64,000 nt of DNA from Ryuthela nishihirai. Its lineage: Eukaryota > Arthropoda > Arachnida > Araneae > Heptathelidae. Position numbers and translations under genes: made by a program. A model generated the notes under the pieces. The model ran no database searches. It had not been told where the DNA came from and worked only from the letters and a program-made list of their open reading frames with translations. The DNA lies in the NCBI GenBank assembly GCA_038380435.1, contig JAWZYU010000001.1:12070001-12134000 (forward strand). Direction: 5' to 3'. Shown in pieces: positions 1 to 12,149 of the stretch (position 1 is its first letter; every line of letters starts with the position of its first letter).

Positions 1-297
1 ATTTTTTTAGAAATTAGTGATCTGACAACCTTCGTGTCACGTGACACGAAGGTTGTCAGATCACTAAGTTACAGCAAACTGGAGCGTGTGCAGTAACTGC
101 ACACGCTCCAGTTTGTTATGAACGGTAAATCTGGAGCGTGTACAGTTGCTGTACACGCTCCAGATATTTTTCCTGAATTCTGTAATCACGTGACACGAAG
201 GTTGCCAGATCACTAATTTCTAAAAAAATCGTTGCCAGATATTTTTTTCTGAATTCTGTAATCAGCCTTAGTGTTCGGATACTTTTTTGAGCGACTG
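1..297. mobile_element. Palindromic Tc1/mariner-type MITE, right part
   Basis: The right end reads ...cttttttgagcgactg and is followed by TA (298-299), as expected for a TA-inserting element. The body is built from nested palindromes: a cacgtg-centred arm pair near 27-66, a hairpin around 81-111 based on gcgtgtgcag/ctgcacacgc, and a second based on gcgtgtacag/ctgtacacgc at 133-164. The left end is cut by the window edge. Full-length relatives lie at 18340-19036 and 59013-59520. The minus strand is open for a short stretch, but that frame merely translates the repeat and recurs in the other copies, so it is not a gene. It is probably non-autonomous and mobilised by a Tc1/mariner transposase (inference). 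Confidence 0.8.
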
Positions 298-3006
298 TAC
301 TTGTATAAAATTCGAAGCTCAACAGGATTTGATCTGTTAAAACAATAATTGGATTATCGCAAGTCGGTTAATCGAGGTCGCACTGTTTGTCAACAATCTG
401 TTCCTGCTCCTCTAAGAAACGTTTCTGGTCTCGCCCCTGACCAAGATAAGCCCATTAGAGCTTCTAGATTATCTCCTTCATTTGTATAGGAGAGCACCTT
501 CTTCCCTTTAAAAAACACTATTATTATTTATAAATATGGAAAAATAATTAATGTGTTTTCATCATAGGTTTTTTTTTCCTTTTCTACATTTTTTGGCATC
601 CCTAGTTGCATTGTGGTGTGATTTCTGTACGATTGCTGTATTCGCAACAGAACCCATTAATGAACAACCTAAAATCTCAAGCTAAATATTTCTGTCTTGA
701 AATATTGACCCGATTTTTTCCCTTCTCCTGAAATTCCTCACCTCCTGAAAAAATTCCTGCCGATGTCTAACTTCACTTTCTACGAAATGAAGGGTTTCAA
801 ACTGGAAACATCTCGAAAATGACGAAAGTTCTTTAATCACTAAGAAAAATAAATCTATCCTTATTAGCTACAGACTATCAAAATTTTGGGGCGAAACGAA
901 TTTCTCCCTCTGTTCTCCATTCATAACTGCCAGAAATTAGAGACGAGGCGATGCCAGCCCCACCACCCACCACCCACCGTTATCAGATCCCCCACATTCG
1001 CAAGGCAATAATCTCATCTCATTACACGTAGGACTGAATTTTTTAACCCAACCTGGAATTACAAAGGGAGAGTACCAAAATTGGGACCATTCGTTCAAGC
1101 AAATAGGAAACAATAGGAGACCGAAATCTCTCTAAAGATAAAACTCCCTCATGTCTTGCGTAGTACATTTACATATACACGAATCTCTCGATTTACATGG
1201 TTTCGGTTTTACACTAAACCATGTAAATGCAACCAGTTTGGTTTTACGCGATCTCTCTCTGTTTTAAACTATATTATTTATTTAGATTTATTTTTTATGC
1301 AAATATAACACATATTATGAAATATCAATAGCATAGTGTCAAGGGAGATTCATCCCAACTCTAGTCAAGGCCAGCTCAAGCAGATAAGCGAAGTGCCCTC
1401 TGCATCGGGGCTCCTTCTCCAAAGGATGCCTTCGACAACCCCATGCTTGTAATTGCTTTCAATTAGAGTTGCTTGAATTGCTTGAAATTTGTTTCGAACG
1501 CAGTATCGTAAAAATGTCTGAAAAGGGACGCCGAAAAGGGACTTCGAATCAAGGCGCAAGCTCAAACAAAAACCAAGTTGGTTTGCAACTTCAACAAAAC
1601 CAACTTGGTTGTTTCAAACAAAAACACACCTGGGTTGCTTGATCCGGTGTCGATTGCAATGTATATTAAGGTCTCTACAGACGTTCAGTTTGGCGTACAG
1701 GTCTAACTGAACAATTTACGATGGATGCAGTTTACCGTACGTATGTGTGGAGGCCGAATGAACTGTTCAAGCCAAAATACTAGCCTGATGAACTTTGGGA
1801 ACGGTAGAATATCGATTGAACAGGCCGCCTGATCTGAAGTGTCATCTGATGTCTGTGATGATACCTGAAGGCCGATCCTCAGTCCGCTCAAGTTTTCGCA
1901 GCGTCAACATCGGTCTTGTGTGCCGTTGCCTACATTCATTGGTTTGTGATTTTATGAATATGACCCAGTGTGCGAAAGATTTCATATTGGAATTTATTAA
2001 ACTGTTCCGTGAGAATGAGTCTTCGTGTAAATGAACGATTATCATAACAGAATTAAAAAAATAAACTTGCAACATACTCGATCACAAAGATAAAGGGGGT
2101 AGATCCTACTGCAAACCGGGAGAGGGTCACGAAAAAATATACAATATGCGGAGCTGTTTTCGAAAAGAGCAGAAGAAAGCAATGAAATCTAGTAGGTCTG
2201 GCACTAGTAGAGACGACCTCTACATACCTTAATTATGGTACTACGATTATTCATTGTTCTGGTCAACCTGAATATTCCACTGAATTCGTCATGCAGTAGG
2301 CAAGGAAGCGAAAACGAGGTAAGTGAAAACAGAAGCTAAGAAGTTAATGATGATTTATTCATTCAAAAGGTTTTAATTTTTAAATCGAAAATTCAATGAG
2401 CACATCGCTCAGGATCTTTTGACGAGATGGAAATTCATATTACATTCGGCAGCCTTAAAATCGAACTCGGGTTCTATTATAGTTGTAGACAGGAGAATGG
2501 TAAAAACAAAATGCCGTCTAAAACTTTGTCTCAGTTTCCATTAAAGACAGAGATTTAATTTCCGAAAGCAGGATGCTGTTGCCCAAGGGAACCCCTACGG
2601 AAAATGTGGGACCGATCAGACAATTTTATGGGAGATTTTTCTGATAAAAGTTTGTGAAATAAATTGTTACTTCAATGGCGCTGATGGCAAATGACAACAT
2701 TCATTGTTTTGCGACAACAAATACAGACAGCGAGGAACACAACGCATTATAAATATGGCTATTTGTGTAGCTAGTTTTATTAAACAGTTATTTCCATTTT
2801 TTAATCTTTTTCGTCTGCAGACATTTAGCTTCTTTTGGTTTTAAGAAATAAATGAACATTCTTTTTTGTGTTTTATAAATACTAATAATACGATTTGCAC
2901 TTTTCGATTCATCCATTAATTGAATTTACCGTTATTAGTGAATATTAAAGTCGCAAAAATGTAGACTACATTCTCTTTGAATGTTTATTAGTTATTATTA
3001 CCGAAG
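298..3006. other. AT-rich DNA without a supported gene
   Basis: No reading frame longer than about 80 codons and no recognisable domain was seen. A short inverted repeat sits at 1192-1227 (tttacatggttt and its complement). A second, imperfect one around 1571-1612 is built on aaccaagttggttt. Nothing here supports an exon or an RNA gene. Confidence 0.5.
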
Positions 3007-3200
3007 TGATAGTTGTTCTTATAGTTTATGTAAGTGACGATAGTTCTTATAATTCATATAAGTGACGATAGTTCTTATAATTTATATAAGTGATAGTAGT
3101 TCTTAAAGTTCTTATAATTTATATAAGTGATAGTAGTTCTTAAAGTTCTTATATTTTATATAAGTGATAGTAGTTCTTACAGTTATTATAGTTTATGTAG
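3007..3200. repeat. Degenerate tandem repeat, roughly 27-36 bp units
   Basis: The phrase agttcttataatttatataa followed by gtgatagt or gtgacgat recurs about six times. Early units are about 27 bp. Later units carry an added agttctta block, making them about 36 bp. Copies differ by a few bases, so the array is old. Confidence 0.75.
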
Positions 3201-3678
3201 ATGATATTTCAACGTAAGTACAGGCTAGAACCATAACAGTCTGACAAGAGTCCGATTTCTAATAATGCACGTTATGATAAGAATGCAAGCTGAAAAATTA
3301 ATATCCCATTTGTGAGTTTTATACGAAGCTGTTTTATCATGAAGTTTATTATCTTGTGTCGTAATAAACATTTCATTAACCGTTTGCCTGAGCACTCTAA
3401 ATATACGAGCGATTTTAAGGTATAAATCTTCAATATCTCCCAAGTGTAAAATAAGAACCAAATTCCTTTTTAATACCATTCCTTGCCCCACTTGCGTTTT
3501 GATCGAATGCACAATCTATGGCAACATAACAATTCATCGAGACTCGCCATACCCAGGGTTACCATACGTCCTCCAAAAGATGGACATATTTTCCTTTTTT
3601 ACATCACATCCTCCCAACATTTTTAGAAACATAAAATCTCCTCCTTTTAATATAACTCATAAATGAGAACTTGTTCAG

Positions 3679-3788
3679 TAATAAAGTATCACACGAAAAT
3701 GTCCTATAGACAAGAAACACTTGAAATAATTAGTTAAAAATTTCAAGCGTTTCTTGTCTACAGAACATTTTCCTGTGATACTTTATTA
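3679..3788. repeat. 110-bp hairpin / small foldback element
   Basis: Two arms of about 49 bp (3679-3727 and 3739-3788) are reverse complements with only about four or five mismatches and a spacer of about 11 bp. The outer ends read taataaagtatcac. This resembles a short MITE or foldback element. No second copy was noticed in the window. Confidence 0.7.
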
Positions 3789-3989
3789 TTTAATTAATTA
3801 TATAACGATGTGAGCGTAAATGACAAATATTACTTCCATCCTATGGGGCATCTTGGTTGCCAGATTCCCAACATAGATGGCGCCAGTAGCGAATTAACAA
3901 AATATGTGGGATTGCTTATATATCATCTGGCTGTTATGACGCCTAGTATGCTTCTAGGAGACGTGGTTCAAATCAGGGCACTCAGGACA

Positions 3990-6900
3990 CTCTCTGTTCT
4001 TCAAGCATTGGTCAAAGCCTCAGCTGGTCAGTTGACCCTGACACCTGGGGAAATAACCATTTCCCGGTGCACATCTCCTTGCTTCCCAAGGGACGTGCAG
4101 CTCCGAGAAGAACGTCGAAGCTTACTGACTGGCAGCTCTTTCAGCAGATCTCGTCTGAAGGACTCGCTGCCATCGAAGCTACAGTCTCAGTGTCAGAGGC
4201 CCTTGCTGCTGCAGTGTCAGAGTCTCACTGTTACGATCTCGACACCTGAACATCTTCCCCCTCAGGATATCCACTGTAAGCGGCTTCGCACCATACGCCG
4301 CTCTGATAGATTTCCAGACATTCTTCATGCTAGAAGGCTACATGCTGCGATCAGAAGGTACCTGAATTGCCGTGAAAGGTTCAGGTGGCGATCCTTCTGC
4401 TCCAGCATCAATGTCTTCACCCCTTCTGGGAATGTCTGGAAGTATATCAGGAACCTGACTGGGAGACTGCAGCCTGCCCTCCCTTTCCATAACCCTGCCC
4501 TGTCCCGTGGGGAGGATTTAGCTGCCGCTGCTTATGCCTTCTTGTGGCACCTCACATCTTCTCTTCCTGCCACACCAGTGACTGATCAGGATACTGCTCA
4601 GCAGCCCTACTCTGGGATCAGCAGTTGCTATAATGATCCTTTCACCTTGAAGAAACTCACCTCTGCAATTGGGGCTTCGAAGCGCTCGTCGGCCCCAGGC
4701 CCTGGTGGCATCAGCTATACTCAGTTAGTTAACCTGTCATCTGAGGCTCTGCTTGTGCTTCTCAAAGCCTTCAATCACTCCTGGACCACCTGCACAGTAC
4801 CTGATTCATGGAAGGCAACACACATCGTGCCTATCTTGAAACAGGGAAAACCCGCCACGGAGCTGTCCTCTTACAGGCCCATTGCTTTATCATCTTGCCT
4901 CTGCAAGATCTTAGAGACTGGTCCTTGGACGCTTAGAATGGTATCTGGAGTCCAATGGTCTCCTCTCTGACAACCTCTCGGGTTTCTGCAAAGGGAAATG
5001 CAAGTCCGATAACCTTATCGATTTCACCTCCACTGCTGATCAGGCACTGTCCGAGGGACAGACTACAGTCGCTGTCTTCTTCGACATTCAGGAGGCCTTC
5101 GACTCCCTGTCGCACTCGGATATTCCCTTCAGGTTCCATGATCTCGGCCTCAGAGGCAATATCATCCACTGAATCTCGGCTTACTTCTCCAAAAGGACGG
5201 TTCGTGTGAAGCTTGGCAACACGCTCAGTGCCTCCCACACTATCAATCATGGAGTACTTCAAGGGGGTGTTCTCATCCCGATGTTACTGAACATCTTGAT
5301 GTCACGCCTACCCTCTCGACTCGAGGAGAGAGTGGGTATTTCCATCTTTGCAGATGACATCTTTTTCCTTAGCCAGAACCCCTCCTGTGCTCAGCCCAAG
5401 ATGAAACGAGCTGTGTCCAAGGTCTTCAAGTTCTTCGACAACCTAAGCCTCACTCTTTCCTCCGATAAGACTGTGGCCATGGTTCTCACGAAGAGTCACC
5501 TTCCGCCCACCTTCCCTGGTCTCATGCTTGGGCCAGATCACATCATGGTCGTCATACAGCATAAGTTCCTTGGTGTGGTCCTGGACAATAGGCTGACCTG
5601 GGGACCTCACATCCAGTATCTTAACACAGTTGCCACTGGGCAGAGAAATATACTGTCTTTCCTTGCTGGTACCCGCTGGGGAAGTTCCTGCAAGACCCTA
5701 CTGGTCTTGTACCAGCACTTGATCCTTTCCCGCATTAACTACAGTGGTCACCTTCTGAACAATGCCTCTGCTTCACTGCTGAGCATGTTGGCCATTGTCC
5801 ACACTATATCTCTGCACCTCTGCCTCGGACTCTGCCCTTACACACCAAATGCGTCTCTTATTGTTGAGGCTGATGACATGTCTTTCCACCTGCACCGGAA
5901 GAAAGATATATTGTGTCATTTCTCGAGGCTCCGTTCCCTCCACTTTAACCATGAGCTTCTCAGGAAGTTGAAAGACAGACTAGACTCTGCCATCGCCGTG
6001 TCTGCCACGGACTTCTACGACCGAGTCGTCCCTGCCAGCTCCACTGCTGGTATACGCTCTTCCCTGACCTTCCACCCTGGAGGAACTGTGCAGAGAGAAA
6101 CTGTGCCTCCACCTGTGCAGAACTTCATGCTATCCTTGAAGCTGAACTCTTCATCCTCAGACTCAAGAGTGGCAATTTTGTCATCCTCTATGACTCGAAG
6201 TCAGCCTTGGGAGCTCTCCAGAAGCGAGACAGTAAGAGCTGCAACCCGTTCGTTATCCAGAAGATCATGGAGACTTGCACCATGGTCACTTCTGCCGGAA
6301 TCAAGGTCGATTTCCAGTTAATCCCTTTCCATGTAGGGATACCTGACAATGAGCTCGCTGATCACACTGCGAAAGAGGCGCTGGAGAGTCAGAGGTTTGT
6401 AACTAATTACCCTCTCTCTCTCAGCAACTGCAAGAGTTCTGTCTCACAACTGATGAACCAGTATCGTCTTGCCCAGTAGCAGAAGGACAGCAACTATTCC
6501 TTATTCAGGTACCTGGTTGACCCTTCTTCCACTGCTCCTAACCTCGGTAATCTCCGCAGATCTGGGGAGACCATCCTTCATCATCTCCGAGTTGGTATCA
6601 TCTTCAACAACTCTATGCTTCACACTCTCGGTAGTGTGAAGTACTACAGAGAGACCGTGGGATACACTCTCGGTGTGCCACTTGCAGCACACCTGAGACT
6701 GTATCCCACGTTCTTCTCAACTGCTCCCGCTAGAATGCCGAACGAGAAACTTTGTTCCGTGAGCTTCATGCTATCGGAACCACCGACTGCTACATCACCT
6801 CCCATCTTGGTAATCACCCCAATGTGAAGCTGCAGCGAACGCGCTTCCGATTGATAACTGATTTCTTTCAGAACATTGGCCTCTTCTGCAAGGTCTAATG
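3990..6900 (+). pseudogene. Non-LTR retrotransposon (RNase H-bearing LINE), broken ORF2
   Basis: This is a decayed LINE polyprotein in at least four frame segments. About 4067-4249 carries the pre-RT region. About 4250-4970 continues into RT motifs, including a GPGGISYTQL-like block near 4700 and SYRPIALSSC near 4870. Then 4955-5209 holds motif A (FFDIQEAFDSL) and a stop at about 5171. From 5206 to about 6180 come motif B (HGVLQGG) and the catalytic FADD box at 5347-5358. An RNase H part follows, with DSKSAL near 6193 and HVGIPDNELADHTAKEA near 6328, then a degraded C-terminal tail. A C-terminal RNase H is known from I, R1, LOA and related LINE groups; the exact clade is not decided here. No APE endonuclease is seen, so the copy is 5'-truncated. 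The frameshifts make it a non-functional relic. Confidence 0.88.
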
Positions 6901-8836
6901 TTTTTCTTTTTTTCTTCTCCTGATTAATAATCTTATCAGCTTCGAGAGATAGCTGAGAGACAGTTTCCTCTGCATCCGATATCTCGAACTTCTCTTCTGA
7001 CTAGTGTAGGCAGCCCCTTATTGGAGGCCAATTTCTCCAAAAAATTAATACACCTTGAACCATTTTTTCAGCTAATTATTTCAAATAAGAACTTGATTTA
7101 AACTAAAATACGCTTTTTTTGTACTTTCTTTTTTAAATTTCTTGAACTCGCTACTATCATTTTATTTCTGTTAACCTTTAAATAATTTAGTATAAATTGC
7201 AAATCGTGAATGCTAAAGTCATTCTCTTAGTGTTGCAAAAATTACTATTCTGTAATTTACATGCCAGATTGAAAAGGTACGGTCTTTAGAAAATTACTGA
7301 TAGGTAAAATTTGCGCTAAATTTTGCTATCGCCTCTACAGAGAGATGGTCTATAAAAGTTCACAGCATTTTTTTTTCACTTTTGATTTGCAATGTAAAGG
7401 GCAGAACAGAATCCTAGAAACTATTACTAGTTGTACAAGATTTCTCATTCAAGAACTATCCTATCAATCTAAGTCACTGCTGATCGCCTCACAGTTAATA
7501 CAAGCACAGATGTTTGTCTTCTTTGACAGAGACTAGCTTCTTAACAACTATTCCAGTTAATGTCAAGTAACTCTTGATTGCTTATCAAATACGAATAAAA
7601 ATCGGCATGTCACATATTTTGAAGTGTAGTGAATATGTAATTTGCCTTTTTCTGACTGAACTGTTAGTCGGTTAACTTGGTAGGAAAAACTTATCTTATT
7701 TCACAATTTAAATATCTCCTCTTTTTGTCCTCCATTTCTAGCCACCTCTTCTGAACTCTGGAGTCCTCGTGATATGATCTTTTATTTCATTGGATCAACA
7801 ACAGAGTGAAGCACACTTGTTGAAGAAGTAGACAAATCTCTCTCGTGCACCTTTACATGTTGCATTCTGATTAGCCCCTGGCACACTTAATAGGCATGCG
7901 TAACAAATTCCTTTCGCTCACTTCGAAGCAACGCTAATTAAAAGCCACTCCACGCAGCAGCCATTGAAGGAGAAAGAGCAATTCTTTCAAAGATTTTTTA
8001 AGAATGGTTGTTGACTTAGAAGAAAAGAAACCTTCTGGACATAAATATTAAATTATTTTTCCATAGTAATATGTCCCTCGAGATGATGGCATCTCAGTGG
8101 AACAGAAGGCAAAAAAAAAACAGTCTCGTGTAATGGATGATCAAAAGCAAGGCCAAGAGCCGTGGCACCAGAGACTCTAAAGTGGGTTTCAGTAATGGTG
8201 GCGTCGCTCAACGTTAAAGAAGGATTTTTAGGTTGCTTTTCTTTTTGCGAAAACTTTCCAAATGACTCAGTCGGAAGGTAAACAGAGAGGCTCAGAAAGT
8301 GTCATTAGAAATGCGAGACGGGAGATTGCGGTTGCTTTCAACGGAAGGCGTCGCTCAGCGATCTTTTATTTTAAATGAATTCAGTTCATGCAGCAAACTT
8401 TAAAAATAAACATCGTCCAGTCTTCTCTTTCTGGACGAACTTCAAGTCATCGTATTGGCTCTAATTGAAATCTGGAGCTGAATTGAAAAAAAAACGGATT
8501 TATATTTCTTCCAGAAAAGTTACGAAGGTAGTCGAAGCAGAGACTCATTTTAATCGTATTACACCAGTGACTTCTAAAATGGATATGGCGACATATTGAT
8601 GTGTCGCCAAATTTCAGTTGGCAAATGCACTTGTAGGAAATATTTTGTTGAGGTTAACAACGAAATTGAGATAAGAAATCGCAATTCCCTTGTTGGCATT
8701 TTTTTCTCTCTCTAATTGAGTTTTTTTCTTTAAAGTTTTAGTGTCGAAATATTTTCGGTGTGAGCACATGGTGTCGCGATAAAAAAAGTTTAGAAATATT
8801 TGCCTTATATCAACCGATTATTAACATATTTATTTA
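6901..8836. other. AT-rich DNA without a supported gene
   Basis: The 3' tail of the preceding LINE probably ends near 7020. The rest is AT-rich and has no domain-bearing frame. The 63-codon frame near 7345-7536 has no recognisable motif and is judged random. Confidence 0.5.
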
Positions 8837-8946
8837 TAGTCGCTAAAAAAACTATTTGAACACTATGGTTGATTACAGAATTCAGAAAAAATATCTGGCA
8901 AATTCTGTAATCAACCATAGTGTTCGGATATTTTTTTGAGCGACTG
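8837..8946. mobile_element. Minimal 110-bp copy of the palindromic MITE
   Basis: The two terminal inverted repeats are joined almost directly. The left arm reads tagtcgctaaaaaaactatt and the right arm ends tttttttgagcgactg. TA flanks both ends (8835-8836 and 8947-8948). The whole internal hairpin block of the larger copies is missing, so this is the shortest version of the family in the window. Confidence 0.85.
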
Positions 8947-9471
8947 TACCTCGAAATGTGTTCATTTCTTTCGTCACCTCAAAGAGAGGGAGAAAATTTA
9001 ACAGTGGATTTTAATTTAATCGATTGTAATGAGTTTTATGCTAAATGAAAACCTGCGACATGGGAAGGGCCATATCTGCTATACACTTTAGAGAGTTTCA
9101 GAATTTCCGTAAAAGGGAGGCAGAAAAATTTAACTGAGGAAGGGAGAATTTATTCTTATGTTTCATGCCAAATGGAAGCTTGCTACTTGGGGAATGCCTC
9201 TGCTCTCTATTTTAGAGAGGTTCAGACCCGAGCAATTCCGTCAAAATCTGCTAGTTTTTAGACACTCATAAATATTTATATAATTCTGAAGGAATGTAAA
9301 ATACGTTTGTTTGTTTTTTTTGAAAAAACTTTGCAAGAAGGCAAAGGATTAAATACAGCAAGCAACTTGTTTGTAAACTAAGCTACGTGTTTCTGAATTA
9401 AGCCATAGGTGTCCTAATCATCTGCAAGTATAGTACATCACAGAGGTCTGTAAAGAAGGCAGACCTCAACC
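8947..9471. other. Intergenic DNA, nothing recognised
   Basis: AT-rich, with short frames only. There is a loose local similarity between two stretches that mention 'agagagtttcag' and 'agagaggttcag' (about 9090 and 9224), but no clear repeat unit. Confidence 0.4.
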
Positions 9472-10200
9472 GAAAGACTCAATGGGTATCGCACCAGGTT
9501 CTTAATCTGCAGTTCCCAGGTTCGAGTCCCACTGTGCCAGCGTTGAGATTTATCTCCGCTAAAACCCACCCTTTCCTCGGTCAGAAAGAGGACACGAAGA
9601 GGCAATTAAGCCTCTCCGTCTGTCAGATGGGACGTAAAGTCGAGGGAAGGAGAGCTGTACTTCTACACGTTAAATATCAAGCTGGATGACCTTGACGAGA
9701 GGCTACTTAATATCTGTCTACTAACAGCCACCGCAAAGGGGCGGGGGTGGCTCAGTCGGTACCGAGCCAGGCTCGTAATCTGTAGCTCCCAGGTTCGAGT
9801 CCCAGCTGAGTCAGCGTTGAAATTTATCTCCGCAAAATCCCCGCCCTGCCCTCGGTCAGTAGAGGACACCGATGGGCTTGGAAAGGTCGCCGTCCGTCGG
9901 ATGGGACGTTAAGCCGTGGCTCCATGTGCTGGAGAACCATACCCTGTGCACATTAAAGGAAACGCTGGATGGCCTTGACGGGAGGCTACCATCTGTCTCC
10001 CAACAGCTGTTCCAGTGGCCCCCTCCCCCAACCTTCTCTGAGCCTTCGGGGTCCATGTGACTTGGCCATTTAGCCCATTGTGTGCAAAAAAGTGCCGCTC
10101 AGAGGTAAATCAATCCAACCCAAAACCACCCCATAGGTCGCCTTCCCCCAAACTTCTCGGAGCCCTTGGGGTCCTTGTGACCTGGCCATTCAACCCATTC
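9472..10200 (+). mobile_element. tRNA-derived SINE (family 1), interrupted copy
   Basis: The head contains a B-box match (ggttcgagtcc near 9528) preceded by a tRNA-like stem. It is followed by the family's core phrase gatgggacgt near 9627. The copy breaks near 9737 inside the stretch 'aacagccaccgca' and appears to resume at about 10136 with the 3' phrase ttctcggagcccttgg. The missing middle is replaced by a second SINE (9738-10125). It is transcribed by RNA polymerase III in principle and depends on a LINE for mobility. Confidence 0.7.
9738..10125 (+). mobile_element. tRNA-derived SINE (family 1), nested copy
   Basis: The tRNA-like head shows an A-box-like tggctcagtcgg (near 9748) and a perfect B box ggttcgagtcc (near 9792). 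The anticodon-loop-like ctcgtaa suggests descent from a threonine-type tRNA. The body carries cgtcggatgggacgttaa (near 9895). The 3' part has cttctctgagccttcgg and ends near ccaacccaaaa. Imperfect 10-bp flanks (ccaccgcaaa at 9728-9737 and ccaccccata at 10126-10135) could be the target duplication inside the older SINE. Its acceptor stem does not pair, so it is not a tRNA gene. Confidence 0.8.
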
Positions 10201-11078
10201 CAAAAGTAGAAACAGTTAAAAGACCAAAATTACTTTAATTAAATTTCGAAACTACATTATTTGTATTACAATTTTTTATCCAATATTTATTAAGGGATAT
10301 TTTTCTGAAATGAAAGCTATTTTTATTCAGAGTATATTTTTTCAGCTAATTATTAAGTTAATTTATATTCAATATTAAGTTTATTAGTCTTTAATAAACC
10401 ATTAAACAAATTTCTTCTATTTATAAACATTCATCAAACCTCAAGCATTTTCAAAACCTACGCGGTTATTAAGTAGCAAATATGCGCAGATGCTGATAGA
10501 GTTTTGCTGATGCGGATAGAATGAGGCTTTAATTATAAGGTTTCGAGAGAGGGGTTTGATTAAAGACAAGTTTTAAATCAATACATTATCTATTATTATT
10601 ACTAAGCATATACAGATTCCCACCCTGCACATTCTTTCAGTTAATCAAATATCTAAAAATTTACCTTGGGTTGCAACAATGACATAACGAATTGGGAGGT
10701 TAAACATCCCTGGAGAGATTTAATAACTCATACAAACAACGTGAATTCGATTGCAAATGTTTGGATTCGGGTGGCTAAAATATTTATGAGGAGCAGATGG
10801 CCTCAGTGATATCAGAATTAAGAATTATGAAATCCAGTGAAACTGAAATAAATGTAAAATAACATGAAGGGAGTCTCGTGCATCATTCACTCATTCGCTC
10901 AGTAATCGTTTGCGTGCGAATCTTTAAATCGTTGTCAATCAACAAACAGATCCTTAACTTAAATCAGGTATAAAGCGTACTTTACGATTCACGATTAGTA
11001 TAATTTAAAGACCACTTAGGCACATACACGAATCTGAATTCGCACAGCATATAATCAGACAGGAATGGGGGGCAACTG
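10201..11078. other. AT-rich DNA without a supported gene
   Basis: Low complexity in places, with no recognised domain or repeat family. Confidence 0.45.
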
Positions 11079-11464
11079 TGGGGGCGGGCTGGTTCAGTCG
11101 GTAGCGCACCAGCCTCGTAATCTGTAGCTCCCAGGTTCGAGTCCCAACTGAGTCAGCGTGGAGATTTATTTCTGCAAAATTCTCCGCCCTGCCCACGGTC
11201 AGTAGGGGATACCTGTGGGCTTGAAAAGACCGCCGTCCGTCGGATGGGACGTTAAGCTGTGAGCCGTGTATGGGAGAGCCATCTCCTGTGCACGTTAAAG
11301 AACATGCTGGAGGGCCTTGACGGGAGGCTACCATCTGTCTCCCAACAGCTGTTCCAGTGGGTCCCCTCCCCCCAACCTTCTCTGAACCTTCGGCGTCCAT
11401 GTGACCTGGACATTTAGCCCATGGTGTGCAAAATAGTGCCGCTCAGAGGTTAAACAACCCAACC
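11079..11464 (+). mobile_element. tRNA-derived SINE (family 1)
   Basis: This is the best-preserved copy of the family. It has an A-box-like tggttcagtcgg (near 11090), the ctcgtaatctg loop, a B box ggttcgagtcc (near 11133), the body phrase cgtcggatgggacgttaa (near 11237) and a 3' part that ends gttaaacaacccaacc. It aligns by eye over its whole length with 9738-10125. The open frame on its minus strand (11005-11400) is a by-product of the repeat. Confidence 0.85.
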
Positions 11465-12012
11465 ATCGGGACAACTCATAATGGCAGATAATTGGAATTT
11501 TAAGAGCTAACTAGTACAACTCGGGCTTATTATCAGTTAGCTCTCCTCATCTTTTGCGACCAATCTAGCTATGCACTAAATGTCATTTGTTGAGGTATTT
11601 TCATTCTCTGTCTTATTTATTTAAAAACGAGACACACTCGCCCTAAAATTTGGAAAACCCTTTCCTTAAAAAATTGACACATCGTTCCTGATTTCGATTT
11701 CTGAAGAGAGCGGAAATGAAATGAACCTAATCAGTTTAAAATTGTTTTTTGAATGTTGACACAAATAAAATTTTGACTGTGCGTTCGCTTTGATCCTTTT
11801 CTCTGATATTGGCATTATTCTGTCATTATGCTGTAAAATGGATTTGACTCTGATACCCCAAAGGCCTCATCCTCAAATGGACATTTCTCCCACATTGACA
11901 CTTTAAAACAGACACCCCAAATAACAAGGGTGGTGTCGACAATTTTAAATGTGTGAATTATCCCAACTATAAAACATTAAATGGTCATTAAGTAAAAAAA
12001 AACGTAAAACTA
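11465..12012. other. Intergenic DNA, nothing recognised
   Basis: No domain-bearing frame or repeat was identified. Confidence 0.4.
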
Positions 12013-12149
12013 ACCCGTCAAGCAGCTGCTTGCCATCTAGGTCTGACAGGAGCCTGTCGGACCTAGATGGTAAGGATGGCGGGACCTCATCAGGAAAACA
12101 ACACAAACATCCATGCTTTACTCGGTCGGTAGCCAAGTAAGCTAACCCT
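12013..12149 (-). mobile_element. tRNA-derived SINE (family 2), fragment with inner hairpin
   Basis: Read on the minus strand it ends in the family phrase gcaagcagctgcttga. On the plus strand it begins tcaagcagctgcttgcc. It shares ggacctcatcaggaaaa-like and ccatgctttac phrases with the copies at 52807 and 56583. The inner part, ccatctaggtctgacagg and its complement at 12032-12069, forms a nearly perfect 38-bp palindrome. The tRNA-like head is degraded (agccaagtaagctaacc). Confidence 0.65.

Noticed and set aside
116..322. Minus-strand frame over the MITE, also seen at 18865-19059
   Set aside because: The same peptide recurs wherever the terminal repeat occurs. It is the translation of a non-coding element.
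11079..11160. tRNA-Thr gene
   Set aside because: The tRNA-like head is fused to a SINE body that is shared with 9738-10125 and 35115-35450.
11005..11400. 131-codon minus-strand frame
   Set aside because: It lies entirely over the SINE on its opposite strand.
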